Part shown: positions 8,354-17,795 of the stretch, piece by piece | How positions within the stretch are numbered: position 1 is the first letter of the stretch | Layout of the letters: each line of letters starts with the position of its first letter | NCBI RefSeq assembly: GCF_003173055.1 | Contig: NZ_QGLF01000001.1 | Coordinates: forward strand, 813,085-877,084 | Reading direction: 5' to 3' | DNA length: 64,000 nt | Source of the DNA: Zavarzinia compransoris | GTDB lineage: Bacteria > Pseudomonadota > Alphaproteobacteria > Zavarziniales > Zavarziniaceae | The notes under the pieces: generated by a model | Seen by the model: only the letters and a program-made list of their open reading frames with translations | Databases searched by the model: none | What the model was told of the DNA's origin: nothing | Translations under genes and position numbers: made by a program

Positions 8354-9103
8354 ATGTTCACGCGCCTGAAGGACGAGATCGACAGCTATATCGCCCGCGA
8401 CCCGGCCGCCCGGTCGCGGGTCGAGGTGCTGCTGTCGTACCCGAGTTTTCATGCGATCACCCTGCACCGCGTGTCCCATTGGCTGTGGGTGCGGGACTGG
8501 CGCCTGACCGCGCGCTGGCTGTCCTATGTCGCCCGCCTGTTCACCGGCATCGAGATCCACCCCGGCGCCACCATCGGCCGGCGCCTGTTCATCGACCACG
8601 GCCTCGGCGTCGTCATCGGCGAGACGGCGGAGATCGGCGACGACGTCACCCTTTACCACGATGTCACGCTTGGCGGCCTGCTGCCCTCGGTGAACTCCAG
8701 GGCCCAGGTCGGCGTGAAGCGCCACCCGACCCTGAAGGACGGGGTCATCGTCGGTTCCGGCGCCCAGATCCTCGGCCCGATCACGGTCGAGGAGGGGGCG
8801 CGGGTCGGCGCCAATGCGGTGGTGGTCGCCGATGTCGCGTCGGGCACCACGGTGGTCGGCATTCCGGCGAAGGCGGCGGGCGCGCCCCGGCTGGTCGATC
8901 GGGCGCTGGATTTCTGCGCCTATGGCACCATGGCCGGCCGCATGCCCGACCCGACCGAAGAAGAGATCGAAGGGCTGGTCGCCCGGCTTCAGGCCCTGTC
9001 CGCCCGGGTGGCGGAACTGGAGGCCCGGCTCGGCGTCGATGCCGGCCAGCCGCGCGGCGAGGTTGTCGAGGGGCCGCGCGTCGCCGCTTCCGGCAAGGTT
9101 TGA
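8354..9103 (+). CDS. cysE: serine O-acetyltransferase
   Basis: Transfers acetyl from acetyl-CoA to L-serine, the committed step of cysteine synthesis. The 249-aa product has an N-terminal helical part ([20 protein letters not shown]) and a left-handed beta-helix of hexapeptide repeats ([58 protein letters not shown]). It continues with the typical [11 protein letters not shown] and a short extra tail. It lies 13 nt ahead of iscR and is the first gene behind the IscR-like site. Placing it at the head of the isc operon makes sense because the desulfurases use cysteine as sulfur donor. Confidence 0.93.
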   Translation: MFTRLKDEIDSYIARDPAARSRVEVLLSYPSFHAITLHRVSHWLWVRDWRLTARWLSYVARLFTGIEIHPGATIGRRLFIDHGLGVVIGETAEIGDDVTLYHDVTLGGLLPSVNSRAQVGVKRHPTLKDGVIVGSGAQILGPITVEEGARVGANAVVVADVASGTTVVGIPAKAAGAPRLVDRALDFCAYGTMAGRMPDPTEEEIEGLVARLQALSARVAELEARLGVDAGQPRGEVVEGPRVAASGKV

Positions 9104-9116
9104 GGAGGCGAGAGGG

Positions 9117-9581
9117 ATGAAACTATCCACCCGCGGGCGCTATGCCGTGATGGCCATGGTCGACCTTGCCGCCCATGCCGAGGGCGGCAAGCCCGTGTCC
9201 CTGTCGGATATCGCGGAACGCCAGGAAATCTCCCTGTCCTATCTCGAGCAATTGTTCGGCAAGCTGCGGCGCGGCGGGCTGGTCAAGAGCGTGCGGGGCC
9301 CGGGCGGCGGCTATGTCCTCGGCCGGAAGGCGGACGACACCCGGATCGCCGACATCGTCCTGGCCGTGGACGAGCCGATCACCGCCACCCGCTGCCAGCT
9401 CGGCACCTCGGTCGGCTGCCGCGGCAACCGCAGCCGCTGCGCCACCCACGACCTGTGGGAAGAGCTGAGCCACCAGATCCATCTCTATCTCTCCAGCGTG
9501 TCGCTGGCCGATGTGGTCGCGCGCCGGGTGCTGGGCAGCCTGCACGGGCCGGCCCGCAGCGCCGTCGAGCGCGTGGCCTGA
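9117..9581 (+). CDS. iscR: Rrf2-family Fe-S cluster regulator IscR
   Basis: A 2Fe-2S transcription factor that senses cluster supply and usually represses isc when loaded. The 154-aa product starts MKLSTRGRYAVMAMVDLA, the classic Rrf2 N-terminus, with a winged helix containing SLSDIAERQEISLSYLEQLF. The ligands are C93, C101 and C108 with a histidine at 111 (CATHDLW). Spacing is C-x7-C-x6-C, whereas E. coli IscR has C-x5-C-x5-C. The start follows a good ribosome site (GAGGCGAGAGGG). It sits in the operon it should control, 536 nt downstream of the end of the predicted promoter. Confidence 0.93.
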   Translation: MKLSTRGRYAVMAMVDLAAHAEGGKPVSLSDIAERQEISLSYLEQLFGKLRRGGLVKSVRGPGGGYVLGRKADDTRIADIVLAVDEPITATRCQLGTSVGCRGNRSRCATHDLWEELSHQIHLYLSSVSLADVVARRVLGSLHGPARSAVERVA

Positions 9582-9598
9582 GGAAGGAATTCGCTGTC

Positions 9599-10753
9599 GT
9601 GACCCGGGTCGCCACCTATCTCGATCATAACGCCGGGGCGCCGACGCGCCCCGAGGCGGTCGAGGCCATGGTCGCGGCGCTGGCCATCGGCGGCAACCCG
9701 TCGTCGGTCCATCGCGCCGGGCGCCTGGCCCGCCGCGCGATCGAGGAGGCGCGGGAAGCCGTGGCCGATCTCGCCGGCGCCGAGGCGACGGAAGTGATCT
9801 TCACCAGCGGCGGGACCGAGGCGAACAACCTCGCCCTGCTCGGCGCCGTCCGCGCCGGCCTGGTCGCGCGCCTGCTGGTTTCGGGCATCGAGCATGATTC
9901 GGTCCGCGCCGCTGCCGCCGGGGCCGGGGTGCCGGTCGCGGTGATCCCGGTCGATCGTGACGGCGTGGTCGATCTCGCCGCTCTCGACCGCCTGTTGCAG
10001 GCGGGGCAGGGGCCGGCGCTGGTCTCGGTCATGCTGGCCAACAACGAGACCGGCGTCATCCAGCCGGTGGCGGAGGTCGCCCGCATCGCCCGCGCCCATG
10101 GCGCCCTGGTCCATACCGACGGCGTGCAGGCCCTGGGCAAGACGGCTTTCGCCTTCTCCGCCCTCGATGCCGACATGATGACCGTCTCCGCCCATAAGAT
10201 CGGCGGGCCGGCCGGGGTCGGCGCCCTGGTCAAGCGGGCCGGCATCGACCTCGTGCCGCTGTCGCTGGGCGGCGGGCAGGAATACGGCCGCCGGCCGGGC
10301 ACGGAAAATCTGGCCGGCATCGCCGGCTTCGGCGCGGCCGCCCGGGTGGCGCGGGGCCTCGATCTCGCAGCCCTCCGCGACCGGCTGGAGCGCGAGGTGC
10401 TGACCTCGGTCCCCGGCGTCCGGATCTTCGGTGCGGGCGCGGCGCGGGTCGGCAATACGTCCTGCATCGGGCTTGACGGCGTGAAGGCCGAGACCCAGGT
10501 CATGGCGCTCGATCTTGCCGGCGTCTCCATCGGCGCGGGCGCGGCCTGCTCGTCCGGCAAGGTCCGGCCGAGCCCGGTGCTGACCGCCATGGGCGAAAGC
10601 GAGGAGACGGCGCGCAGCGCCATTCGCGTCAGTCTTGGCTGGAACACGGCCGAGGCCGATGTCACACGCTTCCTGAGTGCTTATATCGAATTTGCGGGCC
10701 GCGCGTTGAAGGCGCGGGCCGATGCGGGTTGGAAGGAAAATCATCATGGCTGA
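9599..10753 (+). CDS. cysteine desulfurase, first of two (NifS/IscS-like)
   Basis: A 384-aa PLP enzyme of the class V aminotransferase fold that takes sulfur from cysteine. It contains [37 protein letters not shown], the PLP lysine in [11 protein letters not shown] and a mobile-loop cysteine in [12 protein letters not shown]. The start is a GTG at 9599 with AGGAAGGA upstream. It is clearly diverged from the second desulfurase that follows and overlaps it by 8 bp. Several Rhodospirillales-like isc operons carry two desulfurases. This copy may be specialised (for example for tRNA thiolation or stress), but the sequence does not tell which. Confidence 0.9.
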   Translation: MTRVATYLDHNAGAPTRPEAVEAMVAALAIGGNPSSVHRAGRLARRAIEEAREAVADLAGAEATEVIFTSGGTEANNLALLGAVRAGLVARLLVSGIEHDSVRAAAAGAGVPVAVIPVDRDGVVDLAALDRLLQAGQGPALVSVMLANNETGVIQPVAEVARIARAHGALVHTDGVQALGKTAFAFSALDADMMTVSAHKIGGPAGVGALVKRAGIDLVPLSLGGGQEYGRRPGTENLAGIAGFGAAARVARGLDLAALRDRLEREVLTSVPGVRIFGAGAARVGNTSCIGLDGVKAETQVMALDLAGVSIGAGAACSSGKVRPSPVLTAMGESEETARSAIRVSLGWNTAEADVTRFLSAYIEFAGRALKARADAGWKENHHG

Positions 10754-11999
10754 CGGAACCGCCGACCGGGGCGAGGTCCGCCCCAACATCCAGCTGCCGA
10801 TCTACCTGGACTATCAGGCGACCACGCCGATGGATCCCCGGGTGTTGGACGCGATGATGCCCTATTTCACCGGCAAGTTCGGCAATCCCCACAGCCGCAG
10901 CCATTCCTACGGCTGGGAGGCGGAAGAGGCGGTCGAGAACGCGCGCGAGCAGGTGGCGAAGCTGATCAACGCCGACCCGCGCGAGGTGATCTTCACCTCC
11001 GGCGCCACGGAATCGAACAATCTGGCGATCAAGGGCGTCGCACTCTTCAACAAGGACCGCCGGAACGAGATCGTGACCGTGGTGACCGAGCATAAATGCG
11101 TGCTCGACACCTGCCGTCACCTGGAACAGGAAGGGTTCAAGGTCACCTATCTGCCGGTCCAGGAAAACGGCCTGATCGACCTCGACCAGCTGCGCGCGGC
11201 GGTGACCGACAAGACCGCCGTGGTCTCGGTCATGGCGGTGAACAACGAGATCGGCGTTATCCAGCCCCTGAAGGAAATCGCCGGGATCGCGCATGCCAAG
11301 GGCGCCTATTTCCACACCGACGCGGCCCAGGCGGCGGGCAAGATCCCGCTCGACGTCAACGACCTCGGCATCGACCTGATGTCGATCTCGGGCCACAAGC
11401 TCTATGGCCCCAAGGGCATCGGCGCGCTCTATGTCCGCCGCAAGCCGCGCGTCCGCCTCGTCGCCCAGATGAACGGCGGCGGGCAGGAGCGCGGCATGCG
11501 CTCGGGCACCCTGTCGCCGCCGCTCTGCGTCGGGCTCGGCGAGGCGTGCCGCATCGCGCGCACCGAAATGACCCTGGACAACGAGCGCATCCGCGGCCTC
11601 GCCCGCAAGTTCTACGAGACGGTGAAGGCCAAGCTGCCGGACGTCTTCCTGAACGGCGACCTCGACCAGCGCATCCCGGGCAACCTCAACCTGTCGTTTG
11701 CCTATGTCGAGGGCGAGAGCCTGATCATGGGCATCAAGGACCTTGCGGTCTCGTCCGGTTCCGCCTGCACCTCCGCCTCGCTGGAGCCGTCCTACGTGCT
11801 CCGGGCGCTGGGCGTCGAGGAGGAACTGGCCCATACCTCGATCCGCTTCGGCTTCGGCCGCTTCACCACCGAAGCCGAGATCGATTATGCCGCCGACACC
11901 ATCGTGAAGCGCGTCACCAAGCTGCGCGAGATGAGCCCGCTCTGGGAAATGGTCCAGGAAGGCATCGATCTGCGGTCGATCCAATGGTCCGACCATTGA
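10746..11999 (+). CDS. iscS: cysteine desulfurase IscS
   Basis: Main desulfurase of the ISC pathway. It gives persulfide sulfur to IscU. The 417-aa product matches housekeeping Isc[63 protein letters not shown], the PLP lysine in [12 protein letters not shown] and the catalytic cysteine in [18 protein letters not shown]. It ends SIQWSDH, the typical IscS tail. The ATG at 10746 follows GGAAGGAAAA and overlaps the end of the first desulfurase by 8 bp. It is followed 26 nt later by iscU. Confidence 0.96.
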   Translation: MADGTADRGEVRPNIQLPIYLDYQATTPMDPRVLDAMMPYFTGKFGNPHSRSHSYGWEAEEAVENAREQVAKLINADPREVIFTSGATESNNLAIKGVALFNKDRRNEIVTVVTEHKCVLDTCRHLEQEGFKVTYLPVQENGLIDLDQLRAAVTDKTAVVSVMAVNNEIGVIQPLKEIAGIAHAKGAYFHTDAAQAAGKIPLDVNDLGIDLMSISGHKLYGPKGIGALYVRRKPRVRLVAQMNGGGQERGMRSGTLSPPLCVGLGEACRIARTEMTLDNERIRGLARKFYETVKAKLPDVFLNGDLDQRIPGNLNLSFAYVEGESLIMGIKDLAVSSGSACTSASLEPSYVLRALGVEEELAHTSIRFGFGRFTTEAEIDYAADTIVKRVTKLREMSPLWEMVQEGIDLRSIQWSDH

Positions 12000-12025
12000 G
12001 CGGCGAACATTAAGGAGTTACAGCC

Positions 12026-12412
12026 ATGGCCTATAGCGAAAAGCTCGTCGATCACTACGAGAACCCCCGCAACGTCGGTTCCTTCGACAAGAACGACGAC
12101 AATGTCGGCACCGGCCTGGTCGGCGCGCCGGCCTGCGGCGACGTCATGAAGCTGCAGATCAAGGTCAGCGCCGAGGGCCTGATCGAGGATGCGAAGTTCA
12201 AGACCTTCGGCTGCGGCTCGGCCATCGCTTCGTCCAGCCTCGTCACCGAATGGGTGAAGGGCAAGAGCCTGGACGAAGCCGCGACGATCAAGAACACCGA
12301 GATCGCGCAGCACCTGGCCCTGCCGCCGGTGAAGATCCATTGCTCGGTGCTGGCCGAGGACGCCATCAAGGCGGCGATCGCCGACTACAAGGCGAAGCAC
12401 GACCGGTCGTAA
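12026..12412 (+). CDS. iscU: Fe-S cluster scaffold IscU
   Basis: Scaffold on which 2Fe-2S clusters are assembled from IscS sulfur and iron. In the 128-aa product the residues fall exactly where E. coli IscU has them: C37, D39 (APACGDV), C63 (FGCGSA), H105 and C106 (KIHCS), and the HscA-recognition loop LPPVK at 99-103. A ribosome site TAAGGAG precedes the ATG. Full-length and intact, it sits in the standard order iscS-iscU-iscA. Confidence 0.98.
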   Translation: MAYSEKLVDHYENPRNVGSFDKNDDNVGTGLVGAPACGDVMKLQIKVSAEGLIEDAKFKTFGCGSAIASSSLVTEWVKGKSLDEAATIKNTEIAQHLALPPVKIHCSVLAEDAIKAAIADYKAKHDRS

Positions 12413-12430
12413 CGTAAGGAGTTCCGCATC

Positions 12431-12775
12431 ATGGCAGCGCCCGCGCGCCAGATCATGGAAGTGACCGAGCCGGCGGCGGCCCGGGTGAGGGAATTGCTGT
12501 CGAAGCGCGGCAAGCCTTCGGCCGGCGTCCGCATCGGTATCCGCACCGCCGGCTGTTCGGGGATGCAGTACACCCTCGAATATGCCGACGAGAAGGGCAG
12601 ATACGACGAGGTGGTGGAAGACAAGGGGGTAACCATCCTGGTCGATCCCAAGGCGGTGATGTTCCTGATCGGCACCAAGATGGATTTCGAGACCGACAAG
12701 CTGAAATCGGGCTTCGTCTTCATCAATCCGAACGAGAAGGCGCGCTGCGGCTGCGGCGAATCCTTCCACGTCTGA
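12431..12775 (+). CDS. iscA: A-type Fe-S carrier IscA
   Basis: A 114-aa A-type carrier that receives clusters from IscU and delivers them, mainly 4Fe-4S, to target enzymes. The three conserved cysteines are visible as C42 (TAGCSGMQY), C106 and C108 (ARCGCGESF). It starts 18 nt after iscU with TAAGGAG as ribosome site, so it is translated as part of the operon. It could equally be called an ErpA/SufA-type protein by sequence alone. The isc context decides the name. Confidence 0.95.
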   Translation: MAAPARQIMEVTEPAAARVRELLSKRGKPSAGVRIGIRTAGCSGMQYTLEYADEKGRYDEVVEDKGVTILVDPKAVMFLIGTKMDFETDKLKSGFVFINPNEKARCGCGESFHV

Positions 12776-12791
12776 TCCGGTTTCCTGGCAC

Positions 12792-13406
12792 ATGTCCGTC
12801 CCCGTCGCCCCGCCCGTTTCCTGCACGTCCTGCGGCGGCCAGGTGGCGGATGCGATCTGCGCCGGCTGCAAGGCCTTGCAGCCGCCCGGCCAGCTGGATC
12901 ATTTCGCCCGCCTCGGCCTGCAACGGGGCTATGACGTCGATCCTGCCGGCCTGGAGCGGGCCTATTTCGCCGCCCAGCGCCGCTTCCACCCGGATCGTTT
13001 CGCCGGCCGGGGCGCGCGGGAGAAGAATTTCTCCCTCCAGCACGCGACCTTGATCAACGACGCCTATGAGACGCTGCGCGAGCCGCTGGCGCGGGCGCGT
13101 TACCTGCTCGATCTCGAAGGCCGGCCCCCGCCGGGGGAGGACGGCCGCACCATCGCCGATCCCGTGCTGCTGATGGAGGCGCTGGACTGGCGCGAGGCGC
13201 TGGAGGAGGCGGGGGACGCCGCCGCCCTTCAGGCGCTGGCGGCGCGGCTCGCCGGCGATCTCGCGGCGGTGCAGGGCCGGCTGGGCCGGGCCTTCGCGGC
13301 CCATGATCTCGACGGTGCGACGCGCGAGGCGTTGCGCCTTTCCTATCTCGTCAAACTGGGGGCGGAGCTGAAGCGCAAGCAGATGCCCCGCATCGCGGTA
13401 CCCTGA
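12792..13406 (+). CDS. hscB: J-domain co-chaperone HscB with N-terminal zinc-finger-like motif
   Basis: Co-chaperone that brings IscU to HscA and stimulates its ATPase. The 204-aa product carries the J-domain HPD in RFHPDRFAG and the C-terminal helical IscU-binding part ending LVKLGAELKRKQMPRI. The first 25 residues hold two CxxC pairs (CTSCGGQVADAICAGCK), resembling the metal-binding extension of eukaryotic HSC20 that E. coli HscB lacks. Its TGA overlaps the hscA ATG by one base, indicating coupling. Confidence 0.93.
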   Translation: MSVPVAPPVSCTSCGGQVADAICAGCKALQPPGQLDHFARLGLQRGYDVDPAGLERAYFAAQRRFHPDRFAGRGAREKNFSLQHATLINDAYETLREPLARARYLLDLEGRPPPGEDGRTIADPVLLMEALDWREALEEAGDAAALQALAARLAGDLAAVQGRLGRAFAAHDLDGATREALRLSYLVKLGAELKRKQMPRIAVP

Positions 13407-15289
13407 TGCTTCTCGATATTTACGAACCCGGCGAAACCCCGCTGCCCCACGCGGGCGATGCGGATACGGCTGCCGTCGGGATCGACCTCGGCACCACCAA
13501 TTCCCTGGTCGCCATTGCGGTCGGCGGCCGGCCCGAGATCCTGCGCGATGCGCTGGGCGACGGCATCGTGCCCTCGGTCGTCGCCTATCTCGACGGCGAC
13601 GACGAGCCGGTGGTCGGCCGGGTCGCCACCCGCATCCTGGAACGGGAGCCGGAACTGGTCGTCGCCTCGGTCAAGCGCCTGATGGGGCGCGGTACCGGCG
13701 ATGTCGCCAGCCTGGGCGGCCATCTCGCCCAGAAGGTTCACGACGACGGCCAGGGCGGCATGGTGAAGCTCGATGTCGGCGGGCGCATCGTCTCGCCGGT
13801 GCAGGTGTCGGCCGAAATCCTGCGCACCCTGAAGCAGCGCGCCGAAATGGTGCTGGGCAAGGGGGTCGACCGCGCGGTGATCACCGTGCCCGCCTATTTC
13901 GACGATGCCGCCCGCACCGCGACGCGGGATGCCGCACGTCTCGCCGGCCTCGAAGTCCTGCGCCTAGTCAACGAGCCGACGGCGGCGGCGCTCGCCTATG
14001 GCCTGGACAAGGGGGCGGAGGGGCTTTACGCCGTCTATGATCTTGGCGGCGGGACCTTCGACGTTTCGCTGCTCCGCCTCGAGAAGGGCGTGTTCCAGGT
14101 GCTGGCCACCGGCGGCGATGCGGCGCTGGGCGGCGACGATTTCGACCGCATCCTGGCCGAACGCCTGCTGGCGGCGCGGGGCGACGCGATTGCCGCCGGG
14201 GATGTGAAGCCGGTGCTGGCCGCCGCCCGCCGGGCCAAGGAAGGGCTGACCGACGCGGACGAGGTCAGCGTCGATCTCGATTTCGGCGGCAAGGCCACGC
14301 GCCATCCGGTGACCCGCGCCCAGTTCGACGATTGGATCGGCCCGCTGGTCGCCCGCACCATCGCCGCCGCCCGCGCGGTGCTGGCCGATGCCGGGGTCGA
14401 GGCGGGGGAACTGGCCGGTATCGTTCTGGTCGGCGGTTCCACCCGGGTGCCGCTGGTGCGCGGCGAGGTCGCCCGCCTGTTCGGGCGCGAGCCCCTGTCC
14501 GACATCGACCCGGACGAGGTGGTGGCGCTGGGCGCCGCCCTTCAGGCCGAGGCGCTGACCATCGGTTCGGACACTTTGCTGCTCGATGTCGTGCCCCTGT
14601 CGCTCGGCCTTGAGACCATGGGCGGATTGGTCGAGAAGGTGATCCCGCGCAACACGCCGATCCCGGTTTCCCGCGCCCAGGATTTCACCACCTACCAGGA
14701 CGGCCAGACCGCCATGGCGGTCCATGTCCTGCAAGGCGAGCGCGAGATGGTGGAGCAGAACCGCTCGCTCGCCCGCTTCGTCCTGGCCGGCATTCCGGCC
14801 ATGGTGGCGGGGGCCGCGCGCATCCGCGTCACTTTCACCGTCGATGCCGACGGGCTTTTGACCGTCGCCGCCCGGGAAGCCCTGACCGGGGTGGAAGCCC
14901 ATGTCGAGGTGAAGCCCAGCTACGGCCTGAGCGACGAGGACATGGCCGAGATGCTGCGCGCCTCCTTCGAGAATGCCCGGGCCGACGTCACCACCCGCCT
15001 GCTGGCCGAAGCCAGGGTCGACGGGCGGCGCCTGATCCTGGCGCTCGATGCCGCCCTGGCCCAGGACGGCGACCTGCTGGCCGCCGGGGAGAGGGCCGAG
15101 GTCGATACCGCCAAGGCCGCCCTCGAAGCCGCCATGGCCGGCGACGACCGGGAAGCCGTGGTCCAGGCGACCGAAGCGCTGGAAGCGGCCGGCCGGCCCT
15201 TCGCCGAGCGGCGGATGGACCGCAACATTCGCCAGGCGCTGGCTGGTGTCGAGGTCAGGCGGCTTGAAACCCGGCTGCAAGCGGGCTAA
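13406..15289 (+). CDS. hscA: Hsp70-family Fe-S chaperone HscA
   Basis: Specialised Hsp70 that uses ATP to release clusters from IscU. The 627-aa product has the Hsp70 nucleotide-binding signatures [29 protein letters not shown] and [15 protein letters not shown]. The substrate-binding domain begins near [15 protein letters not shown] and ends with a helical lid. The IDLGTTNS motif is preceded by a ~27-residue N-terminal extension, common in HscA. It directly follows hscB and precedes fdx, as in other isc operons. Identity is given by context as well as sequence. Confidence 0.96.
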   Translation: MLLDIYEPGETPLPHAGDADTAAVGIDLGTTNSLVAIAVGGRPEILRDALGDGIVPSVVAYLDGDDEPVVGRVATRILEREPELVVASVKRLMGRGTGDVASLGGHLAQKVHDDGQGGMVKLDVGGRIVSPVQVSAEILRTLKQRAEMVLGKGVDRAVITVPAYFDDAARTATRDAARLAGLEVLRLVNEPTAAALAYGLDKGAEGLYAVYDLGGGTFDVSLLRLEKGVFQVLATGGDAALGGDDFDRILAERLLAARGDAIAAGDVKPVLAAARRAKEGLTDADEVSVDLDFGGKATRHPVTRAQFDDWIGPLVARTIAAARAVLADAGVEAGELAGIVLVGGSTRVPLVRGEVARLFGREPLSDIDPDEVVALGAALQAEALTIGSDTLLLDVVPLSLGLETMGGLVEKVIPRNTPIPVSRAQDFTTYQDGQTAMAVHVLQGEREMVEQNRSLARFVLAGIPAMVAGAARIRVTFTVDADGLLTVAAREALTGVEAHVEVKPSYGLSDEDMAEMLRASFENARADVTTRLLAEARVDGRRLILALDAALAQDGDLLAAGERAEVDTAKAALEAAMAGDDREAVVQATEALEAAGRPFAERRMDRNIRQALAGVEVRRLETRLQAG

Positions 15290-15321
15290 AGCCTGCGATC
15301 GGAAAATTGGAGTTCAGCCGC

Positions 15322-15660
15322 ATGCCCAAGATGGTTTTCGTCAGCCCCGACGGCCAGACCCGGACCGAAGTCGACGCCCCGGTCGGTCTCTCGGTGCTGG
15401 AGATTGCCCACCGCAACAAGATCGACCTCGAGGGCGCCTGCGAAGGCTCGCTCGCCTGTTCGACCTGTCATGTCGTCATCGACCCGGAATATTTCGGCAA
15501 CCTGCCGGAAGCGACCGAAGAGGAAGAGGACATGCTCGACCTCGCCTTCGGCCTGACCCATACGTCGCGCCTCGGCTGCCAGATCATCATGACCGAGGAT
15601 CTGGACGGGCTGATCGTCACCTTGCCGGCCGCCACCCGCAACATGATGGTGGACAAGTAA
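15322..15660 (+). CDS. fdx: ISC-type 2Fe-2S ferredoxin
   Basis: A 112-aa adrenodoxin-type ferredoxin that supplies electrons during cluster assembly. The ligand motif is [12 protein letters not shown] with a fourth cysteine in SRLGCQII, giving the C-x5-C-x2-C...C pattern. The ATG at 15322 ([11 protein letters not shown]) follows GGAG at 15309-15312 with good spacing. A TTG start at 15307 is possible but less likely. It ends 10 nt before iscX. Confidence 0.95.
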   Translation: MPKMVFVSPDGQTRTEVDAPVGLSVLEIAHRNKIDLEGACEGSLACSTCHVVIDPEYFGNLPEATEEEEDMLDLAFGLTHTSRLGCQIIMTEDLDGLIVTLPAATRNMMVDK

Positions 15661-15670
15661 GGCCAAGGCC

Positions 15671-15865
15671 ATGCGCTGGACCGACATTCACGATATCGCC
15701 ATCGGGCTCGACGATGCCCATCCCGATGCGGATGTCGTGAACCTGCGGTTCACCGACCTCCATAAATGGATCCTGGCGCTTCCCGGCTTTTCGGACGATC
15801 CCAACCGCTCGAACGAGAAGATCCTCGAAGCGATCCAGGCCGCCTGGATCGAGGAACGCGGGTGA
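15671..15865 (+). CDS. iscX: IscX (YfhJ-like) ISC accessory protein
   Basis: A 64-aa acidic protein matching IscX: MRWTDIHDIAIGLDDAHPD, then NLRFTDLHKWILALPGF and DDPNRSNEKILEAIQAAWIEE. IscX binds IscS and iron and tunes desulfurase activity. The length equals the family norm. It is the last isc gene here, and its stop overlaps the GTG start of tenA, so tenA is likely co-transcribed. Confidence 0.95.
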   Translation: MRWTDIHDIAIGLDDAHPDADVVNLRFTDLHKWILALPGFSDDPNRSNEKILEAIQAAWIEERG

Positions 15866-16578
15866 GTACATTCTTTGCCCGGCTGCGCACGGCGGCCGGT
15901 GCCGACTGGCAGGCCTATGTCGGCCATGCCTTCGTCGACGGCCTTGCCCGGGGCACGCTGCCCGAGGCGGCCTTCCGCCATTATCTGGTGCAGGATTACC
16001 TGTTCCTGATCCATTTCGCCCGCGCCTATGCCCTCGCCGTGGTCAAGGCCGACGATCTGGCCGGCATGCGCTCTGCCGCCGCGACCCTGGACGCCCTGAT
16101 CAATCACGAGATGAAGCTCCATATCGAGTTCTGCCGCGACTGGGGCATCACGCCGGAGGAAATGGAACAGGCGCCCGAAGCCGCCGAATGCATGGCCTAT
16201 ACCCGCTATGTCCTCGACCGCGGGCTTTCGGGCGATATCCTCGATCTCAAGGTCGCCCTCGCGCCCTGCGTCGTCGGCTATCGCGAGATCGCGGCGGCGA
16301 TCCGCGACCGGCATGATTTCAAGACCATCGGCAATCCCTACCTGCCCTGGATCGAGATGTATTCCGGCGCCGACTACGGCGCGGTGGCGGATGATGCCGT
16401 CGCCGAACTCGACCGTCTGGCCGCGACCCGGGCGACCGAGGCGCGCTTTCCCGCCCTTGCCCGCACTTTCGCTGAGGCCTGCCGGCTCGAAGCCGGTTTC
16501 TGGGAGATGGGCTGGCGCGCCGGACAGGACGGCCGGAAGGCGGGCCTCTGGGGCCGGCTGACGGGCAGGGGACGCTGA
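15862..16578 (+). CDS. tenA: TenA-family protein (thiaminase II-like)
   Basis: A 238-aa all-helical TenA/heme-oxygenase-fold protein. TenA enzymes hydrolyse degraded thiamine pyrimidine (aminopyrimidine aminohydrolase) for thiamine salvage. Motifs include GTLPEAAFRHYLVQDYLFLIHFARAYA (split here for length), NHEMKLHIEFC with the family cysteine, CVVGYREI and GNPYLPWIEMYSG. The start is a GTG at 15862 whose last two bases belong to the iscX stop. Placement behind isc could reflect the Fe-S dependence of thiamine synthesis (ThiC), but this is inference. Confidence 0.88.
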   Translation: MSTFFARLRTAAGADWQAYVGHAFVDGLARGTLPEAAFRHYLVQDYLFLIHFARAYALAVVKADDLAGMRSAAATLDALINHEMKLHIEFCRDWGITPEEMEQAPEAAECMAYTRYVLDRGLSGDILDLKVALAPCVVGYREIAAAIRDRHDFKTIGNPYLPWIEMYSGADYGAVADDAVAELDRLAATRATEARFPALARTFAEACRLEAGFWEMGWRAGQDGRKAGLWGRLTGRGR

Positions 16579-16761
16579 AGCAGGGAGCCCGTGCGCCCCG
16601 GCGCGGAATGCGCTATGGTCCTGCCCAGGCGCGGCCCACGCCTCCCCCCTCCATCGGGAAAGCATCGATCATGCCGGGCCTGTCCTTGCCATCGGACCCG
16701 CCGTTCGAGCGCCATGCATAAGGGGGGATTGCGGCCTTTGCTCGCAACGGGAGGTTCCGTG

Positions 16762-17508
16762 ATGAAACTCTCCGCGCCCATCCATCAATTGAAACGCAAG
16801 GCAAAACACCTGTCCCGGGCGGCCGGGGTGCCCCTGCATGCCGCCCTCGACCGGATCGCCGCCGAGGAAGGCTTTCCGGCCTGGAGCCTGCTGGCCGCCC
16901 GCGCGCCCCTGCCCCTATCGCCGGCGCGCTTCCTCTACGAGCGGCTGGTGCCGGGCGATCTCCTGCTGATCGGGGCCCGCCCGGGGCAGGGCAAGACGCT
17001 GCTGGCCCTCGGCCTCGCGGTCGAAGCCATGAGGGCCGGCCACCGGAGCCTGTTCTTCACCCTCGAATATACCGGGTGGGAGATCGACCGCTGCTTCCAG
17101 GCCATCGGCGCCGATCAGGCCGATTTCGCCGGGCGTTTCGAATGGGATGCGGCCGACGGCATCTGCGCCGGCCACATCTCGGAAAAACTGCGCGATGTCC
17201 CTCGGGGCACGATGGCGGTCGTCGACTATCTCCAGATCCTCGACCAGCGCCGCGAACATCCGGACCTGATGACCCAGGTCCGCGCCCTGAAGGCGCTGGC
17301 GCAGGACCGGGGCATCGTCTTCGCCTTCATCGCCCAGATCGACCGCGCCTATGACCCGGCGCTCAAGGCCTGCCCCGATCTCGACGATGTCCGCCTGCCC
17401 AATCCCCTGGACCTCGGCCTGTTCTCGAAAGCCTGCTTCCTGCACGGCGATCAGGTTCGCTACCGCCTCGGGCGGCAGGGACATGATGGCCGCGCCAGCC
17501 ATCAATAG
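16762..17508 (+). CDS. orphan DnaB/RecA-fold ATPase
   Basis: A 248-aa protein of unknown role. The first ~45 residues (IHQLKRKAKHLSRAAGVPLH, EEGFPAWSLLAAR) form a basic helical segment of a type seen in several small mobile-element-associated proteins. The rest is a DnaB C-terminal-like RecA domain: Walker A GARPGQGKT at 71-79, FFTLEYTGWEID and Walker B VVDYLQILDQ, which closely resembles replicative helicase VVDYLQL. There is no DnaB N-terminal domain, so it is not a replicative helicase. Start 16762 follows GGGAGG. The 183 nt before it hold no supported gene. It is followed convergently, with a 7-bp overlap, by a ParE-type toxin gene. Confidence 0.8.
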   Translation: MKLSAPIHQLKRKAKHLSRAAGVPLHAALDRIAAEEGFPAWSLLAARAPLPLSPARFLYERLVPGDLLLIGARPGQGKTLLALGLAVEAMRAGHRSLFFTLEYTGWEIDRCFQAIGADQADFAGRFEWDAADGICAGHISEKLRDVPRGTMAVVDYLQILDQRREHPDLMTQVRALKALAQDRGIVFAFIAQIDRAYDPALKACPDLDDVRLPNPLDLGLFSKACFLHGDQVRYRLGRQGHDGRASHQ

Positions 17509-17795
17509 CCCGCCTCGCGTTGGTGCCGGAAGGCCAAGACGATGACCGCATCGTCCTTGGGTTCGTAACGATAGAGCGCGATGTAGCCCGATGAGCCGAA
17601 AGGGATGATCAATTCCCGCAAGCCGGGCTCTTCAGGCAACGGCCGCCCCATTTCCGGTACCGTTTCAAGCAGGAGAAAATGGCGCTCGATAACGGTGGCA
17701 GCCCGGGCGAGGGCGGCAGGAGCGTTGTCGGACATAAACGCCCGGCATCGTTCAAGCCCGCGGACAGCGGCCGCTGTAACGATTACTCGTGGCAA
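17502..17795 (-). CDS. ParE/RelE-superfamily toxin
   Basis: A 97-aa toxin-fold protein: VIVTAAAVRGLERCRAFM at the start, then PEMGRPLPEEPGLRELII and GYIALYRYEPKDDAVIVLAFRHQREAGY. The GLREL and IVLAFRHQRE strands are hallmarks of ParE-type members, which usually poison DNA gyrase. RelE-type ribosome-dependent cleavage cannot be excluded. It overlaps its antitoxin gene by 13 bp and is downstream of it, the standard order. Confidence 0.85.
   Translation of the reverse strand: MPRVIVTAAAVRGLERCRAFMSDNAPAALARAATVIERHFLLLETVPEMGRPLPEEPGLRELIIPFGSSGYIALYRYEPKDDAVIVLAFRHQREAGY

Noticed and set aside
16579-16761. Small gene between tenA and the DnaB-like ATPase
   Set aside because: The frame is open upstream of 16762 but is Arg/Pro-rich with no start supported by a ribosome site. 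It is treated as leader sequence.
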